NCBI GenBank assembly: GCA_032622095.1 | Contig: CP136061.1 | Span: forward strand, 201,988,244-202,052,243 | Length of the DNA stretch: 64,000 nt | DNA from: Siphonodentalium dalli | Lineage: Eukaryota > Mollusca > Scaphopoda > Gadilida > Siphonodentaliidae | Direction: 5' to 3' | Shown: piece by piece, positions 22,884 to 38,000 of the stretch | Layout: each line of letters opens with the position of its first letter | Position numbering within the stretch: the first letter of the stretch is position 1 | Position numbers and translations under genes: made by a program | The notes under the pieces: generated by a model | The model's database searches: none | Seen by the model: the letters and a program-made list of their open reading frames with translations, nothing else | What the model was told of the DNA's origin: nothing

Positions 22884-23002
22884 TCATATACGGCGTGTCC
22901 GTCAGTGTTCTCCATTTGACAAACATACTTATATGTCAGAACACCGGTTTGAAAAAATCCGCGAAATTTGTAAATAGCAATAACTTCACAAAAGTCCTTC
23001 AA

Positions 23003-23041
23003 ATGGACGACCAAGATGATCATGGAACTTCTGTCTCTAAA
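23003..23041 (+). CDS. ORC3: ORC3 exon 1 (start codon)
   Basis: The ATG opens MDDQDDHGTSVSK and is followed at once by donor GTAAGA. SVSK followed by GCF from exon 2 reproduces the N-terminal SMSKGCF of human ORC3. Another ATG-started frame across this site begins upstream but lacks that match, so this start is preferred. Confidence 0.82.
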
Positions 23042-26000
23042 GTAAGATTAGTATTGATATTTTCCTCTTATCAAGTTTTATTTGTGTGTAGAATGTTGGA
23101 ACAGAAGATTTTGTTCTGATTTCGATCGCAGGAGTTTGTCAGACGCACTGGGGTCGTTCACTCGTTGTCGTAATGTTTTATGCACACCAGTCTCGCGTAG
23201 TGTCATGTGACAGGGGTCATTGTCGTAGTGTTTTCTACATAAATGCACAGGTTATGATATTTTTTGTAAGTTCATTTTCTTCGGTTCATCGACCAAACTA
23301 CCACATATATGGCACATAATGTGGTCAAAAAATTAGACGTATCCATTTTTTTCCCTGCTGCAATCGCTACAAGAAATCAGATTAGAAAAAAAGTTTACAG
23401 CGAAGATACAAGAAATCAGATTAGAAAAAAGTTTACAGCCGAAGATTGAATCTAATATGTTTTACAAAATGGGTCACGATATGTGTAAAACATGCTTCAT
23501 TGCTACCTGTTAAAACTCTAAGTCCAAAAATGGATTCAAAACCCTCCAGAGCACTGCTGCAGCCACTACAGCGCTGCATTGAAAAAAGAGGACATTTTAT
23601 AGATGTCATTCCAAGTGAAATCTGTTATGAAATGAGTGATGACATGATACAGAGCTCTGGTGGGTCAAGATAAACAACACTGGTGGCTGGCTGTTTATTT
23701 ATTCTAACTGTCAAATTGATTAATAATGGCAGCATAAGACTGGTGTTTCTCCTATTCTTGAAATTTCATTACAGGGTGAGATAAGGCCCATCCCTCACCT
23801 ATATAAGTGTCTTCTAAATTCCATTAATTTGCTTCAAAAATAATTAACCCTTTCCAAGTGCAGCAGTGCTCTGGAGGGTTTTGAATTAAGTTTTTTACTT
23901 AGAGTTTTAACAGACAGTGATCTGGAGGGTTTTCATATTAGATTCAATCTTCCGCTGTAAATTTTTTTCTAATCTGATTTCTTGTAGCGATTGCAGCAGG
24001 GGAAAAAATGGATACGTCTAATTTTTTGACCACGTTTCTTGCCATATCTAAACTACCAGTACCATGCAGTTCTTTCCGTCCTAGTCCAACAAATTAGACT
24101 TTCGGATTAATTGGAATTTTAATATTTGGACATTTATGGACCATTTAATCCTTCAGTCTAATGGTACACGTGAAAAATTTGAACGCTACGAAGCCACATT
24201 TTTTATGTGGCAAGGGCATGCCCCTTTAACTTACACTGTTCACGTCCAATGACACAAATAAAACCATAAATAAAAAACACATACCTGTTGTTGGAATGTT
24301 TAGTATCATGACTGAACTAACTAGAATATTTTTTGTCACTATTAATCCATTAAAATTTGATCAGAATACACACGTCAGAAATATCAACATCGTCTGCGTG
24401 AGGATTACGCGCCGTTTTGAGATTACGCGCATGCGTAAAGGATCATAAATCATGGATTTTTTTTAGGCCACACCAAACTTATTTCGCAGTTTCAATGTTC
24501 CCGACCATGCAGGAGCAGGCTGATTTTTATAGACATTATGGGATCTATATCCTTATAATTTTTCGGAGTGAATGATTTTTGTTCACATCTATATATTAAG
24601 TATATATGTAATAAGCGCTAGATAAAAACGCTAACTGGCTGTCAAGCCACATACAGTACAAAGACGCAATGAAAGCTATAGTGGATGGGTGTCAAGTAGG
24701 CCTTCAGTTTCAACAATTGGAAAGTTTATGCCTAACATGTTGAATTTGTTTTGATATGCGAGTATTACTGTGGTCATATATTTAATGTGAAATTTCAAAT
24801 TTGTGGTGATAAATCGAGATATATATATAGCATCGTCGTCGAAATTGCTAGAAGTTTCATTGCAGACGTCTAAATGCAATTTTGGGCGCAATTTGTTACC
24901 GGCATGTTTAGGTTTTCCGTATCAATAATAATATTATATGTAGCCGGTCTTTTGCCAATTGTGTAATTTCCAATTTAACACAGTCAGGCAACTATTTTCG
25001 GTATGGTAGCGTATGTACAGGTACATACTTCAATTTATCTCCAAGTTTTACAATATACGTTTAAACACATACACATATTCGCCGTATTAATGACCATATA
25101 TTCTTTTAAACATATACATGTAATAGGACTTACCATTACTACTGTAGAAAACATTAACACAACTGTTTATTTGAACGTTGATTTACCGTTTTCTCATTTT
25201 ACTGGAAAAAGTGGTAATAATCGCGGTAACCATCGGAACGGCAGGATTTTTTTCTCGATGTCGATTATAAACAGGCAAACGAAAATATAGTCGAAGTGCC
25301 GTTTCAGTTAATCTGTTTATCACTAGAAATGTGTTGGTTTTATGCCAAAATATCGAACATAGACCTATATAATCCGGCTTTTGGTGACAATTTGGTCATA
25401 GTTTTCGACTTGTGAACATTTCATGGGGCAGGTGGTCGTTGAATTCATCGATTACAACTGATTTACTTACACGAAAATCCACAGGAATACGAATATAATC
25501 CACATAAGTGACTAATAATAATAACTATTACCCATACATATCACACTCTCGTCGAATCTTGACATACCGGAAAGCTTGAAAGACCAAGCATCCGGTTAAC
25601 CGGTTAATCAATTTGAATTTCAAAACAATAAAATAATTTCCATATCCCTTCAAATATTGTTTACGAAAAGGCATCTTTATTTTTGGTACAAAAATATCAA
25701 TGGTATAATTTTGATAAGAACACTTCTATGATGAAAATGTCAACAAAACCGGACGAACAGACCCTTATTATTGTTATTTATCAAACAAACAACATTTGGC
25801 GCTAATGTGCTATCTATAAATGCCAACAATTTGACCCAGTTGATATTTCCATATCTGCACGGCATATATTGATTTTCACGAGTAATCAATTTGTGTGGCC
25901 TTTATTTTAGAAGCGTGACGTCATCATTATCGTCTGTATTTGAAAATGGTGATATGTTTTCGACTCCGAGATTAAACTAACAAATCTGTAATTCTGACAA

Positions 26001-29000
26001 CTTTTATATCATAATCTATGTTTGAAAACAAAGAATACTATCTCCGCTACAGGTAAGACTCATGTATTTGTAGAAAATTTCAGATAGAATGGTATTTTGG
26101 AGGGGTTATATCGGTGGTCACTGGTGTTGACCTGCTTCAAAATTTGTGCAATCTTGATTTTCAGCTGTTTTATTAGACTAGAAGGAGTAATACAATCGTA
26201 AATGTCCAAATATTAAAATATGTATTAATCCGAATAGTCTGATTTGTTGGACTATTTCCGTCCCTGTTTAATACTAAGAAAAATATGCGACCGATGACCA
26301 ATCTTATAAATTGCATTTTCGATAATTGTGATAAAAGAATGCCTTTATCAGAACTTAGGAAGAAAAATAGTTATGAATTGAAGCAGACGGCAATTATTTG
26401 CGGTAACGTTTCAATCTCGCGCCGACTGAGACTGGTGTGCATTTATGTACATAAAATTAATAAATGCACACGGTGTGCATTTATGTATAAAACATTACGA
26501 CAACGACCCCATTAGCCTCACTGACTCAGTCATTTAGAATGATAATAAATAATAGTAGGCCTGTAATAGGCTGTATTACTTACTATAGTCTATAGTAATA
26601 ATAAATATTTACAAATAGAAACATAAATAAAAGGCAAGGATTGCGAGGAGTGACTAAAACGCAGAATGGGACGGGACGGTATTGGGACCGTATTTAATAG
26701 AAAACCAGCTGTTTATCATATAATATCAATAATACGCCATATACGGGAGTGACTAAAACGCAGAATGGGATGGGACGGTATTAGAAAACCGGCTGTTTAT
26801 CAATCATACAGCGTGTAGCGGCATCAAAATGGTTATATATAGTCGGTATTAACATGGCGTACAGACTACAGGGTCAGGGAGCAACAATTTAATAGTCTCA
26901 TTCGCCAACACAAAGCTCATATTATCGGCTAAAAATAGACACGTCGGAAATAGGCGATTACGGTCAAACGCAGAACGAAAATGTAAACACCAAATCACCC
27001 CATACATTCATATTTCCATGTCCCACGGTGATATTTTTGCATAAAATGTTAGATTAACATCTTTTCGACATCACTGTAGCATTTTATTGACCATAATCAA
27101 GATGAAAACAACTTTTTTCGTCGATGGGACGGAAGCGAAATTGCAGAACGAAAATGTAAACAAACACCAAATCACCCCATGCATTCACATTTCCCCATCC
27201 CGCGGCAATATTTTTACATAAAATGTTAGATTAACATCTTCTCGACATCATTGTAGCATTTTAATGACCATAATCAAGATTAAAACATGTTTTTTTTCGC
27301 TGATGGGACGGAAGCGGTAAAGCGCAGAACAACCTTAGGAAATTGCAGAACGAAAATGTAAACAACAAAATCATTCACCGCATTCATATTTCCCCGTCCC
27401 ACTGTGATATTTTTGCATAAAATGTTAGATTAACATCTTTTCGACATCACTGTAGCATTTTAATGACCATAATCAAGATTAAAACAACTTGGAAATTGCA
27501 GAACGGGATGGGACGGTATTAGATAGGATGGGACGGTATTAGAAAACGCAGAACAGCTAAGGTGGACCCCTAAACTGGCTGTTTATCAATAATACAGCAT
27601 GTAGCAGCACCAAAAATGGCTCTATACGGTCATCAGTGCAGCATTTTATTAGTGATCCCATTTTATTGACCATAATCAAGATTAAAACATATTTTTCCGC
27701 TGATGGGATGGAAGCAGTAAAGCGCAGGACAACCATAGGAAATTGCAGAACAAAAATGTAAACAAACACCAAATCACCCCATGCATTCATATTTCCCTGT
27801 CCCACGGTGATATTTTTGCATAAAATGTTAGATTAACATCTTTTCGACATCACTGTAGCATTTTAATGACCATAATCAAGATTAAAACAACTTTTTTTGT
27901 CGATGGGACGGAACCTTTGGAAATTGCAGAACGGGATGGGACGGTATTAGATAGGATGGGACGGTATCAGAAAACGCAGAACAGCTAAGATAGACCCCTA
28001 AACTTGCTGTTTATCAATAATACAGCCATGTAGCAGCACCAAAATGGCTCTATATGGTCATCAGTGCAGCATTTTATTGGTGATCCCATTTTATTGACCA
28101 TAATCAAGATGAAAACAACTTTTTTTCGTCGATGGGACGGAAGCGAAATTGCAGAACGAAAATGTAATCAAACGCCAAATCACCCCATGCATTCACATTT
28201 CCCCGTCCCACGATGATATTTTTGCATAAAATGTTAGATTAACATCTTTTCGACATCACTGTAGCATTTTAATGACCATAATCAAGATTAAAACAACTTT
28301 TTTTGTCGATGGGACGGAACCTTTGGAAATTGCAGAACGGGATGAGACGGTATTAGAAAACGCAGAACAGCTAAGATGGACCCCTAAACTGGCTGTTTAT
28401 CAATAATACAGCATGTAGCAGCACCAAAATGGATCTATATGGTCATCAGTGCAGCATTTTATTGGTGATCCCATTTTATTGACCATAATCAAGATGAAAA
28501 CATGTTTGTTCGCCGATGGGACGGAAGCGGTAAAGCTCAGAACAACCATAGGAAATTGCAGAACGAAAATGTAAACAAACACCAAATCACCCCATGCATT
28601 CACATTTCCCTGTCCCACGGTGATATTTTTGCATGAAATATTAGATTAACATCTTTTCGACATCACTGTAGCATTTTAATGACCATAATCAAGATTGAAA
28701 CAACTTTTTTTTGTCGATGGGGCGGAACCTTTGGAAATTGCAGAACGGGATGGGACGGTATTAGATAGGATGGGACGGTATTAGAAAACGCAGAACAGCT
28801 AACATCTTTTCGACATCATGACCATAACCAAGATTAAAACAACTTTTTTTGCTGATGGGATAGCAGTGGCAAAACGCAGAACAACCTTTGGAAATTGCAG
28901 AACGGGATGGGACAGTATTAGATGGGATGAGACGGTGTTAGAAAACTCAGAACAGAAAGATGGGACGGGACAAAAACAGTTAACGCAGAACAACCTTTGG

Positions 29001-32000
29001 AAATTGCAGAACGGGATGGGACGGTGTTGTATATGGGATGAGACGGTATTAGATGGGTTGAGACGGTGTTAGAGAACTCAGAACAGAAAGATGGGACGGG
29101 ACAGAAAAAGTTAACGCAGAACAACCTTTGGAAACAACAAAATCATTCAATGCATTTACATTTCCCCGTCCCATTGTGACATGTTAACATGTTACATTTT
29201 CTCGACATTTGTGTGGCACAAAACACCTCGTTGCGCCGATGGGACAGCTTGCGTCATCGATATGGGACAGAATAGCAAATTCTGGAACAGCAGTGGTAAA
29301 CCGCAGGAGAGCTATGGTAAAACGCAGAACGAACATAACAAAATCAGTTTTTACTTACAAATTGTGTGGTAAATCCAAATATCACATGCGAGCACTATAA
29401 GAATTCACTTTTAATGAACGTACAATGAGAAACCAATATCAAAAATGTTTGACACGGCGTTCAGTTGTTCACACTCTGTTCACGTTGGCACTGAGCTTGA
29501 GTTTACGTTGGCACTAAGCTTGTGTTTGCATAACTGGTGGCAGAGGACACAGACTCTTTAGGGTGATGATATCGAATTATGGGTAACTCTTCAGGATTTA
29601 GTCGGAAATATGGCTTGTTGCCATTCATCTCTCAGTGAGCGCTTTCCGATGAATGGAACAAGCCATATTTCCGACTAAATCCTGAAAAGTTAGGTCAGAT
29701 TTGTTCACTTATGTTTTCAAAATTATTCAGAAAATTTGAGAGGCACTGGATGTATTTGTACTAGTGGTCTCAAGATCGTTAAGTGGGTTTTGAGCGGTTG
29801 AACGACAGCAGACAAACCATATTTTTATTAGGGCACCATTTAACCACTGTGGGAGCTATGAATAACTTGTTTATTTTTCAGGGTTGTTTTGCATATAAAG
29901 GAAAGGAAAAAAGAGCTATAGCAGGTATTTGGATGAGTATTGAAATTAAAGTGATATTTCCAGTGTCAAGAATTATCACTGAAATAAAATTAAAATTTTG
30001 TCTATTAACCTCTTCGCTGCTATGGCATCCGTAACTATTACGGACTCAAAGTTTTAAACAGTGTACTAGAATGATGTTCCACAATTCTGAAGATATCATA
30101 ATAGCCTTTCAACTGAGTCAGTTTTATGGTTCTTGTGATTTTCCCCATCATATTTTTCCGCTGGAAAATGGCAATTACGTCAACAGCCCAGCACATAAAG
30201 TCATTTAGCAGCAAAGAGGTTAATAATTTATGTGGTTACGTCACTGACGATTATCAGAGAATGTAAATTCCTAAAATCGACAAATATATTTTTTACTACC
30301 CTGTGACTATACAACAATTATTTTGACCATGCCCATGGTATTTAATACACATGCGAATTCAATAGAGTATTACTTTCTGTTACCTGTACCTCAGAATCAT
30401 CAATGTACCTAGGAAAGAAGGCAGAATTGTACAGTAATGCCCTAAATAATCGACTCCTTAACCACAGCAGAATTATGGATAACTTTTCAGGATTTAGTCA
30501 GAAATATGGCTTGTTGCCATTCATCGGAAAGCTCTCAGTGAGAGCTTTCCGATGAGTGGCAACAAACCATATTTCCGATTAAATCCTGAAAAATTACCCA
30601 TGATTCTTCTGTGGTTAAGGAGTCGATTATTTAGGGCAATGTTTTGGCATCATTTCTAGTGATGAACAAATTAACTGAATCGGCACTTGGTCTACATACA
30701 TGTAGATCTATTATTTTTATGTCTGTATGATGGCTTGCAGCCCTTCTGTAGTTAGTTGATACTTGTTAAGGCCTAAAAAAAAAAGACGTTTGTTGCCAAA
30801 AAATACGTAGATCCTTCACTGAATGCAGAGGAGAAGGTAGTGTTATGAAGCCATCATTAAGAGATCGGTACAAGACAGTCACTCCAATATGTGAACAGTG
30901 CAGTGGTGCTGGACTGACTCCAGTTGTCGTCAGACCATATGGGAAATATAAGAATTATCGAAGACTATATTAGTATATAGACTAGTATATATGTAAATAT
31001 TAAAGCATATGTAAGATTGAATTGGAGTTTCTAGTTCCTCTGTCATCTGGGTTAACCTGATTTGGGCTAAGAAGTGCGTAGTTTGGGTTATTGACAATTA
31101 TTATACAGTTATTTTTAAAGATACTAAGAAAAAAAAGTTAACCAAAAAAAAAAAGTTAAGCCTACCTACCTACCCTAATTTTGTTCAGCTCGTTGGCGGA
31201 AACAAATGTATTTTTTGTTTAGGCCTAATGTGATGTGAAACACTCCGGGTGATCAAATAGAAATGGAGAACAATCTTGCTAATAGTAGCTAAAAGTAGTT
31301 ATTTTTTACAAATAGTATATCCAAATTGACAACACACACCATCATTCTTATATATTAATTAAATACAGAGACTCTCAATGGCGAAATCGAATTCGTTAGT
31401 TGGTCGCCAATACTTGCATCCCTAAACGAGAAGTAAATATTTACAATTGAGCATAGTTCAGACAATGTTTTCTTTGGAGTGGTATGGTTTAGTTGCTTGA
31501 GATATTCCGCAGTGTCACTAAAATGATACATTCCTCCTGTTGGGTAGTGCCTGAATACTAACTTATTGGTTTCACGCACACGAACAAATACATAATATGT
31601 CTTTAAGCATATCCAAAACTTTTCCAAAAGGCTGTATTTGTGCCTCAAAAACTGTTCTCCCCAAGAACATGAAACTTTATTGTTTATTAGGAGCTGTCAT
31701 TCCTTTATTATTTTTTCGGTGAGAAGAACATGAACGCCTGATGTACAGTAATGCCATAAATAATCAACTCCTTAACCACGGCATAATTATGGGTAATCAC
31801 AGAGCTTTCCGATGAATGGCAACAAGCCATATTTCCGACTAAATCCTAAAAAGTTACCCATAATTCTGCTGTGGTTAAGGAGTCGATTATTTAGGGCATT
31901 ACTATACAAGACCACTAAGAATACCTTACTTGTATTTAACTGTTCCATGACTGGAGCTTCCTGAACGTTTTTTAAAACCTTGTGTCAATGTATTCTCTCA

Positions 32001-35000
32001 GGCTTATATATGGGAGACTCGCATATATAAGAGAATGCACTGGAACAGGGTCTTTAACTTTAATGCTGCACAAGCGCAGCTCCCATCATGAAAGGGTTAA
32101 GAAATAGATGTGTTGCACATCAGCCAGTTTAATATAATTTGACTACAAAGAAACTGATTGTAATGAGTTTGATTCCAGTACTCGGAGCATTAGTTTTTAC
32201 CTTGGAGTTATTTCGTCCAAATCTCTTGGACTTTTTCACTCTATTGACCGAAAATTCGCTGACATGACCTTCTACCTATAGTGACCTCCTAGGGCTGTGA
32301 ATTGGGGAAATTAGTCAACTCCAGGTTCTGTCGTTCGGAAATTAATTTTTCTATGAACTATTTCTGTGAATCGGGACAGTTCATAACTTCATATGGCTGC
32401 TTTTAGAACATTACTACATTTTAAAACACTTTATGTGAAATATTTTTAACACCAGATACAGAAATGCCCTAAGTAATCGACTCCTTAACCACAGCAGAAT
32501 TATGGGTAACTTTTCAGGATTTAGTCGGAAATATGGCTTGTTGCCATTCATCGTAAAGCTCTCGGGGGAGAGCTTTCCGATGAATTGCAACAAGCCATAT
32601 TTCCGAATAAATCCTGAAAAGTTACCCATAATTCTGCTGTGGTTAAGGAGTCGATTAATTAGAGCATTACTGTATTTCTCATGTGTTTTGGAACAGCAGT
32701 GCTCTGGTGCCTTCAAAAGGAGTTTCCTAGAACTTTTGTTGTGATTGTAGAAAGTTGTGCCACTAAGAGATAGAGCATCGTTAAGTTTCAAATTCAATGT
32801 ATCAACTTAGAATTATTTATTTTTTCAGAAAATTTCTTCTCTACACAGACATCAGACGTGCAGACAAAGCAATGTTTAAATGAACTTCAGTCACTGTGGG
32901 AATCCATAGACATGGAAATACAGGTTGATTAATATCTGGTTTTGTTATTAAATTTATCATCACTATTAGAGATGGCCTATCTCTTCCTACATGTATATAT
33001 GTTTTATGTAGTTTCCGGGTACAAAATAATAGCTATGAGTCTGTCCAGAAACGCTTCTATAAATTAATTTTGATTTTATATAATGCGACAATTAATTGTG
33101 ATAATTTATCATTACTATTGTTAGAATTTTTAGATAAAGTTATCCCTCATTTATTGTATGTATATTATACCAGAAAACTCAGAGCTTTCTGATGAATGGC
33201 AGCAAGCCATATTTCCAATTAAATACTGAAAAATTACCCTTAATTCTGCTGTGGTTAAGGAGTTGATTATTTACGGCATTACTGAACCTTCAGTCAATCA
33301 CTGAAACGTGAAATATATTTGTAGATTTTACAGTCAGATCTGAACACCAAAATATTTGATGATTTGCTGACGTTTACCAAGACAAGGCATTCATCGGGAA
33401 CAAGCTCAAAGGGAGATAACAAACTGCTGGAGATTCCAACTGCTGCACTGATAACAGGTAAACTTTAACCCTTTCTTTACTAAATGGATTCTTCCTTTCA
33501 GTAATAAAAGTAAGAATTGGGATGATCTTATGGATCTTGAGGGATGTTCAGAAAATATATTCAGACAACAGACAGAAAAACAGATAATAAAAGTGCAGAC
33601 TGATTTCCCTTTATTTGTGGGAAGTGTTCTGATAATAATGATCTGGGCATGCTAGAATCAGCAAATTCACCCTCTGGGAACCTCATTCTGCTTAGGCCTC
33701 AACTGCTATGGGAGACATAGGATCAGATTAAAGTTGCCCAGTTGAAGTTGGTGATGTTCATCCGTTGGTCACCTTGATTATGCAATTTATCTTCTGCAAA
33801 TTATGGATATAGAAACTTCCCAGAAGGGAAAAAGTAACTAAAACAATGTTAATTTGAGACTATAGATACTTACCAGAAGATGAGGCCTAAGCAGAATGAG
33901 GTTCCAAGAGGGTTAATTTGGTGATGCTAGCCCACTGTGTGGGATAGCATCACTAAATTCACACTCTTGAGGATCTCATTCTTCAAATGAAGAAAAAAAG
34001 GACAAGACACAATTTTTTATTGAATGTTTTGAAATCCTCTGTAGTTTTGCTGTTTATTCACAAAAAATATACCAATGGGGGTGTAATAAAAATAACACAT
34101 GTACATGTAACAAAATAACACACGTCACATGTACATGTAACAAATTCTGTCTAATATAGAGAACTTCTAATTGCTTTGCGTTTCAATGATAACGACTGTA
34201 CACTAAGCTCGTGGTCATGTATAGGTAACTGGTGTAATTATGTATGTTTGACTTAACACATAATTTACAACATACCGGTACCGTCATGTTAAAATTTTCA
34301 ACCGAGACCATTTCTTTTTTCGAGAAAAAATTACATGACTTCCTATGTACGACTATATTTTGCAGGCGTCAACACCCCTGACCATGCTGTTATGTTTGGT
34401 AATCTGGTCTCCTTATTAAAGGATAGAGTTACACCACATGTGGCCACCCTGAAATCTAAAGACTGTCCTAACATAAAGAGTACAATCGGGAGGACGCTCG
34501 GCCAGTTCATGGAGGATCCATCTCTGGTATGTAAATGATATAACAAAAACTCTGTATGTTTTAACTTTTTAAAAAGTCTTTCCAATTCAAAGATCTGATG
34601 CATGCTGTATATTGCTCCCTATATTTATTATATTAACCCTTTCTACACTAAATGGATTCTCCCACTCAGTTATAATAGGATACATTGGAACGGGCTATTT
34701 TGCATTTGGACTCTTGGAGGGGTGTTCAGGTAATAAAAGCAAACAACAGACTGAAAAAACAGTTAATACAATTTGTTGGTAGGAAATGTTCAAATAATGA
34801 GTTCAATAATTGACCTATGGTTGTTTGTTGAACTTACTATCTGAATATTTCCTAAGGGAACTACTCATCAATGAGTATTTAGAATAAAAAGGATTAATTA
34901 TGGCATCAGTCAAAGAGATGCTTCACCATTAGGACAATTATTCAAAAATAACCAAGTCTGCTAATAGTGTGTCTGTCATTTGCTGAATGAGGTCTCCAGA

Positions 35001-38000
35001 GTGTGAATTTACTGATGCTATCCCACACAGTGGGCTAGCATCACTACATTCACCCTCTGGGGACTTCATGCTACTTAGGCCTCATTTTCTGGGATGTATC
35101 TTTAGTCTCAAATTAACATTGTTTTAGTTACTTTTTCCCTTCTGGGAAGTTTCTTTATCCCCTAATTTGCAGAAGATAAAATGCATAATCGTGGTTACTA
35201 ATGGGTGAACATCACCAACTTCAACTGGAGAACTTCAATCTTATCCCAGTTCTCGCATAGCAGTTGAGGCCTAAGCAGAATGAGGTTCCCAGAGGGTGAA
35301 AATGGTGATGCTATCCCTCCTTGCATGATAGCATCACTAAATTCACCCTCTGGGGACCTCATTCTGTGAATGTCAGACACAATATTTTCAGGCTTGCCAA
35401 TACCAGGAGATCCTCACATCTCGGATACTCACAGGAGCTGTACATATTACAGTAATGCCCTAATTAATCGACTCTTTAACCACAGCAGAATTATGGGTAA
35501 CTTTTCAGAATTTAGTCGGAAATATGGCTTGTTGCCATTCATCAGAAAGCTCTCATTGAGAGCTTTCCGATGAATTGCAACAAGCCATATTTCCGACTAA
35601 ATCCTGAAAAGTTACCCATAATTCTGCTGTGGTTAAAGAGTCGATTAATTAGGGCATTACTGTAAGTATAGAGAATCTTGATGTCGGCTACTTTCATGAA
35701 TTAAATCCTTTCTATACTGAACACTCATTGATGAGTAGTTATCCTTTTGGAAATGTTCAGATAATAAGTTCAATATATGACCATATATAGTTGAACTTAT
35801 TTGTCTGAACATTTTCCCTAATAAATAGGATAAATATGCTCTAATTAATTGACCCACATTAACCCTTCCATGCCTGGAGATTCCTGAAATGTTGCGAAAA
35901 CCCTGTGCCAATGTATTCTCTTATATATGCGAGTCTCCCGTTGGTAGTTTGCACCTAATCAAGACTTAATTCAAAAAATACCTACAATATTTCATTGAAT
36001 TAAAAATTAATTGGTGGTGATCAGAACCAACAGGTATTTTAGTATCTATCTATCTATCTACTTGTTACTCCATCGCCCTCAATGTGATGAGGATTCTGTG
36101 GAGGTCCAGGTGCTACCACGGCCGAGTAACTTTATAACTCTGTGGTGACTCCAGTAGCGTTCTTTAACGTGCACACACCGAGGCGTGTACACGGGTCAGC
36201 CATTAATGTCCGCGCCCGATCGGACAGCGTACTGCACCCACGACAACATACCTGGACAAGTATTGTAATGGGGGGAAGTCAGCATTTTGCATTCGGATCT
36301 TGATTCAGTGATCTCGAATTAGTGCTGGGCGGTTTCCCGATTAATCGTCAATACCCGGTTAATATTTCAATATCGTCAGTAATATCGTCTAAACTAAAAT
36401 AATCGTAATATCGTCGGCAATTAGAGGGTGCCAGACCATCATAAGCCTATACAAACAAATAGTTTAACTCAAGCCTAAATCGAGTTATTTAAGTTTTAAA
36501 TTTCAACTAAATCCCTGTGTCCTGACTTTTTCAATATTCAATAATCATAGTAAACAACGTTTAGGACGACTACCGAAATTAGGGGGAATATGAAAACCCA
36601 GAATACGTCCCCCTTTCGCTCACAATATTACACAAACTCTCCGACTTCCCTGCGTACTTTTTATTACAAGAGAATTCACCAAATGAATTGACGACTGATC
36701 AGGTGATAGATCAAAATGAATGTCAGTTTTGCCACGCCTCTTCCTTCAGTACAATGATGCACATGCACCGTCAATCAAAATAGTAAATGAGCGAAGATAC
36801 CGCCCCCTGCTCGTCTAGAAGAAACCACTCACGGCGATTGGTTAAAACCAAAATGATAGAATTACGGCTTCAAACCCGCCCAAAAATACATGGTGCCCTT
36901 GCTTGGCAGAATTCCAAAAGTTATGTACTACGTGTGTGTGGACTTCGCTAAAATTTGTCTAGACGGTAAACCACATTTCCATTTGTCAAGTGACGCAAGT
37001 GTCATCGGGAACAACATGTATTTACTCAACATGGTTGAATATACCGAGTTAGAAAAGGATACTATGGTATAGAACACTTTTAGTTTTGGCATAGACTAGA
37101 TAATGGTTTTATTAATTATTGGTATATACCAGAATTTGTCAAGTCACTGGAACGAAATTGTCCGAATAGCGGAATTTAACCGGTGAATTTACTTTTCATT
37201 CCGAATATCGATCGAGCATGAGGTTGTCACTGGTTGAGTGATTGTGTATGTTATTATTGACGTCAACTTGTCAAAATTAATGACAATGATGTGATTCTAG
37301 CGAACAGTGAGAAACTGTTTTAAGTTACTAGTGTCTGATGTTTTAAAAAACCGCGATTATATCGTTAACCGCGGTTTTAATTTAAAATAATCGCGGTTTT
37401 TATTTTCGTTAATATCGTCCAGCCCTATCTCGAATGATACTTTTCAGGCTGACAAACTTGGTATCTGACCGAGTTCTGAGTTTTGTCAGAATACCCTGAC
37501 CAGGTTGCGATCCCCGGTCCGATAGCACCTGTACCACAGGTAAATCCACGAGTCGTCGCAGTGAGATGGTTTGACCGCAGTGGACTTGTGGTATTACCTT
37601 GGTCCTGACCGGCCTGTAGCCTCGTTAAGGGGGTCAAATACTTAGAACATACATGCAGCTGTACTTGTATACTGAGTGGGGAAGTCCATTTAGTATAGAA
37701 AGTCTTTAACTTGCAGAGATTGTCACCCCTGTTTTGTCTTCTTATCATGAGTCAATAGTGTTTTCAATATTACAACTAATTTATTGAAGTTGACAGACTT
37801 TTCTCAATTTATGGGTGAATAATGTCCTGTTTATATGCTCAAATACATGACAAAGTTCTATTTATTTATGATTGCATGCAGGCAAATTGGTAAAGTGACA
37901 ATACAAACCTTTTCTGTCCCCTCTTTCATGTTCAAGTCTGTAGTATAATTTATTCAGTTATGCTGACTCATTTGATGTTTTCAGGAACTGGATGACGAGG

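Noticed and set aside
27557-28618. Repeated minus-strand frames starting MGQGN
   Set aside because: They are produced by successive copies of the intronic VNTR unit, not by paralogous genes.
32414-32797. A 127-codon minus-strand frame mirrored by an 80-codon plus-strand frame
   Set aside because: Both encode the same peptide in part because they translate the two arms of a family A palindrome.
36160-36260. GC-richer block with GTTCTTTAACGTGCACACACC, considered as an exon or RNA gene
   Set aside because: No open frame with splice borders and no RNA fold were seen. It reads as part of a dispersed repeat that continues on the far side of the hAT insertion.
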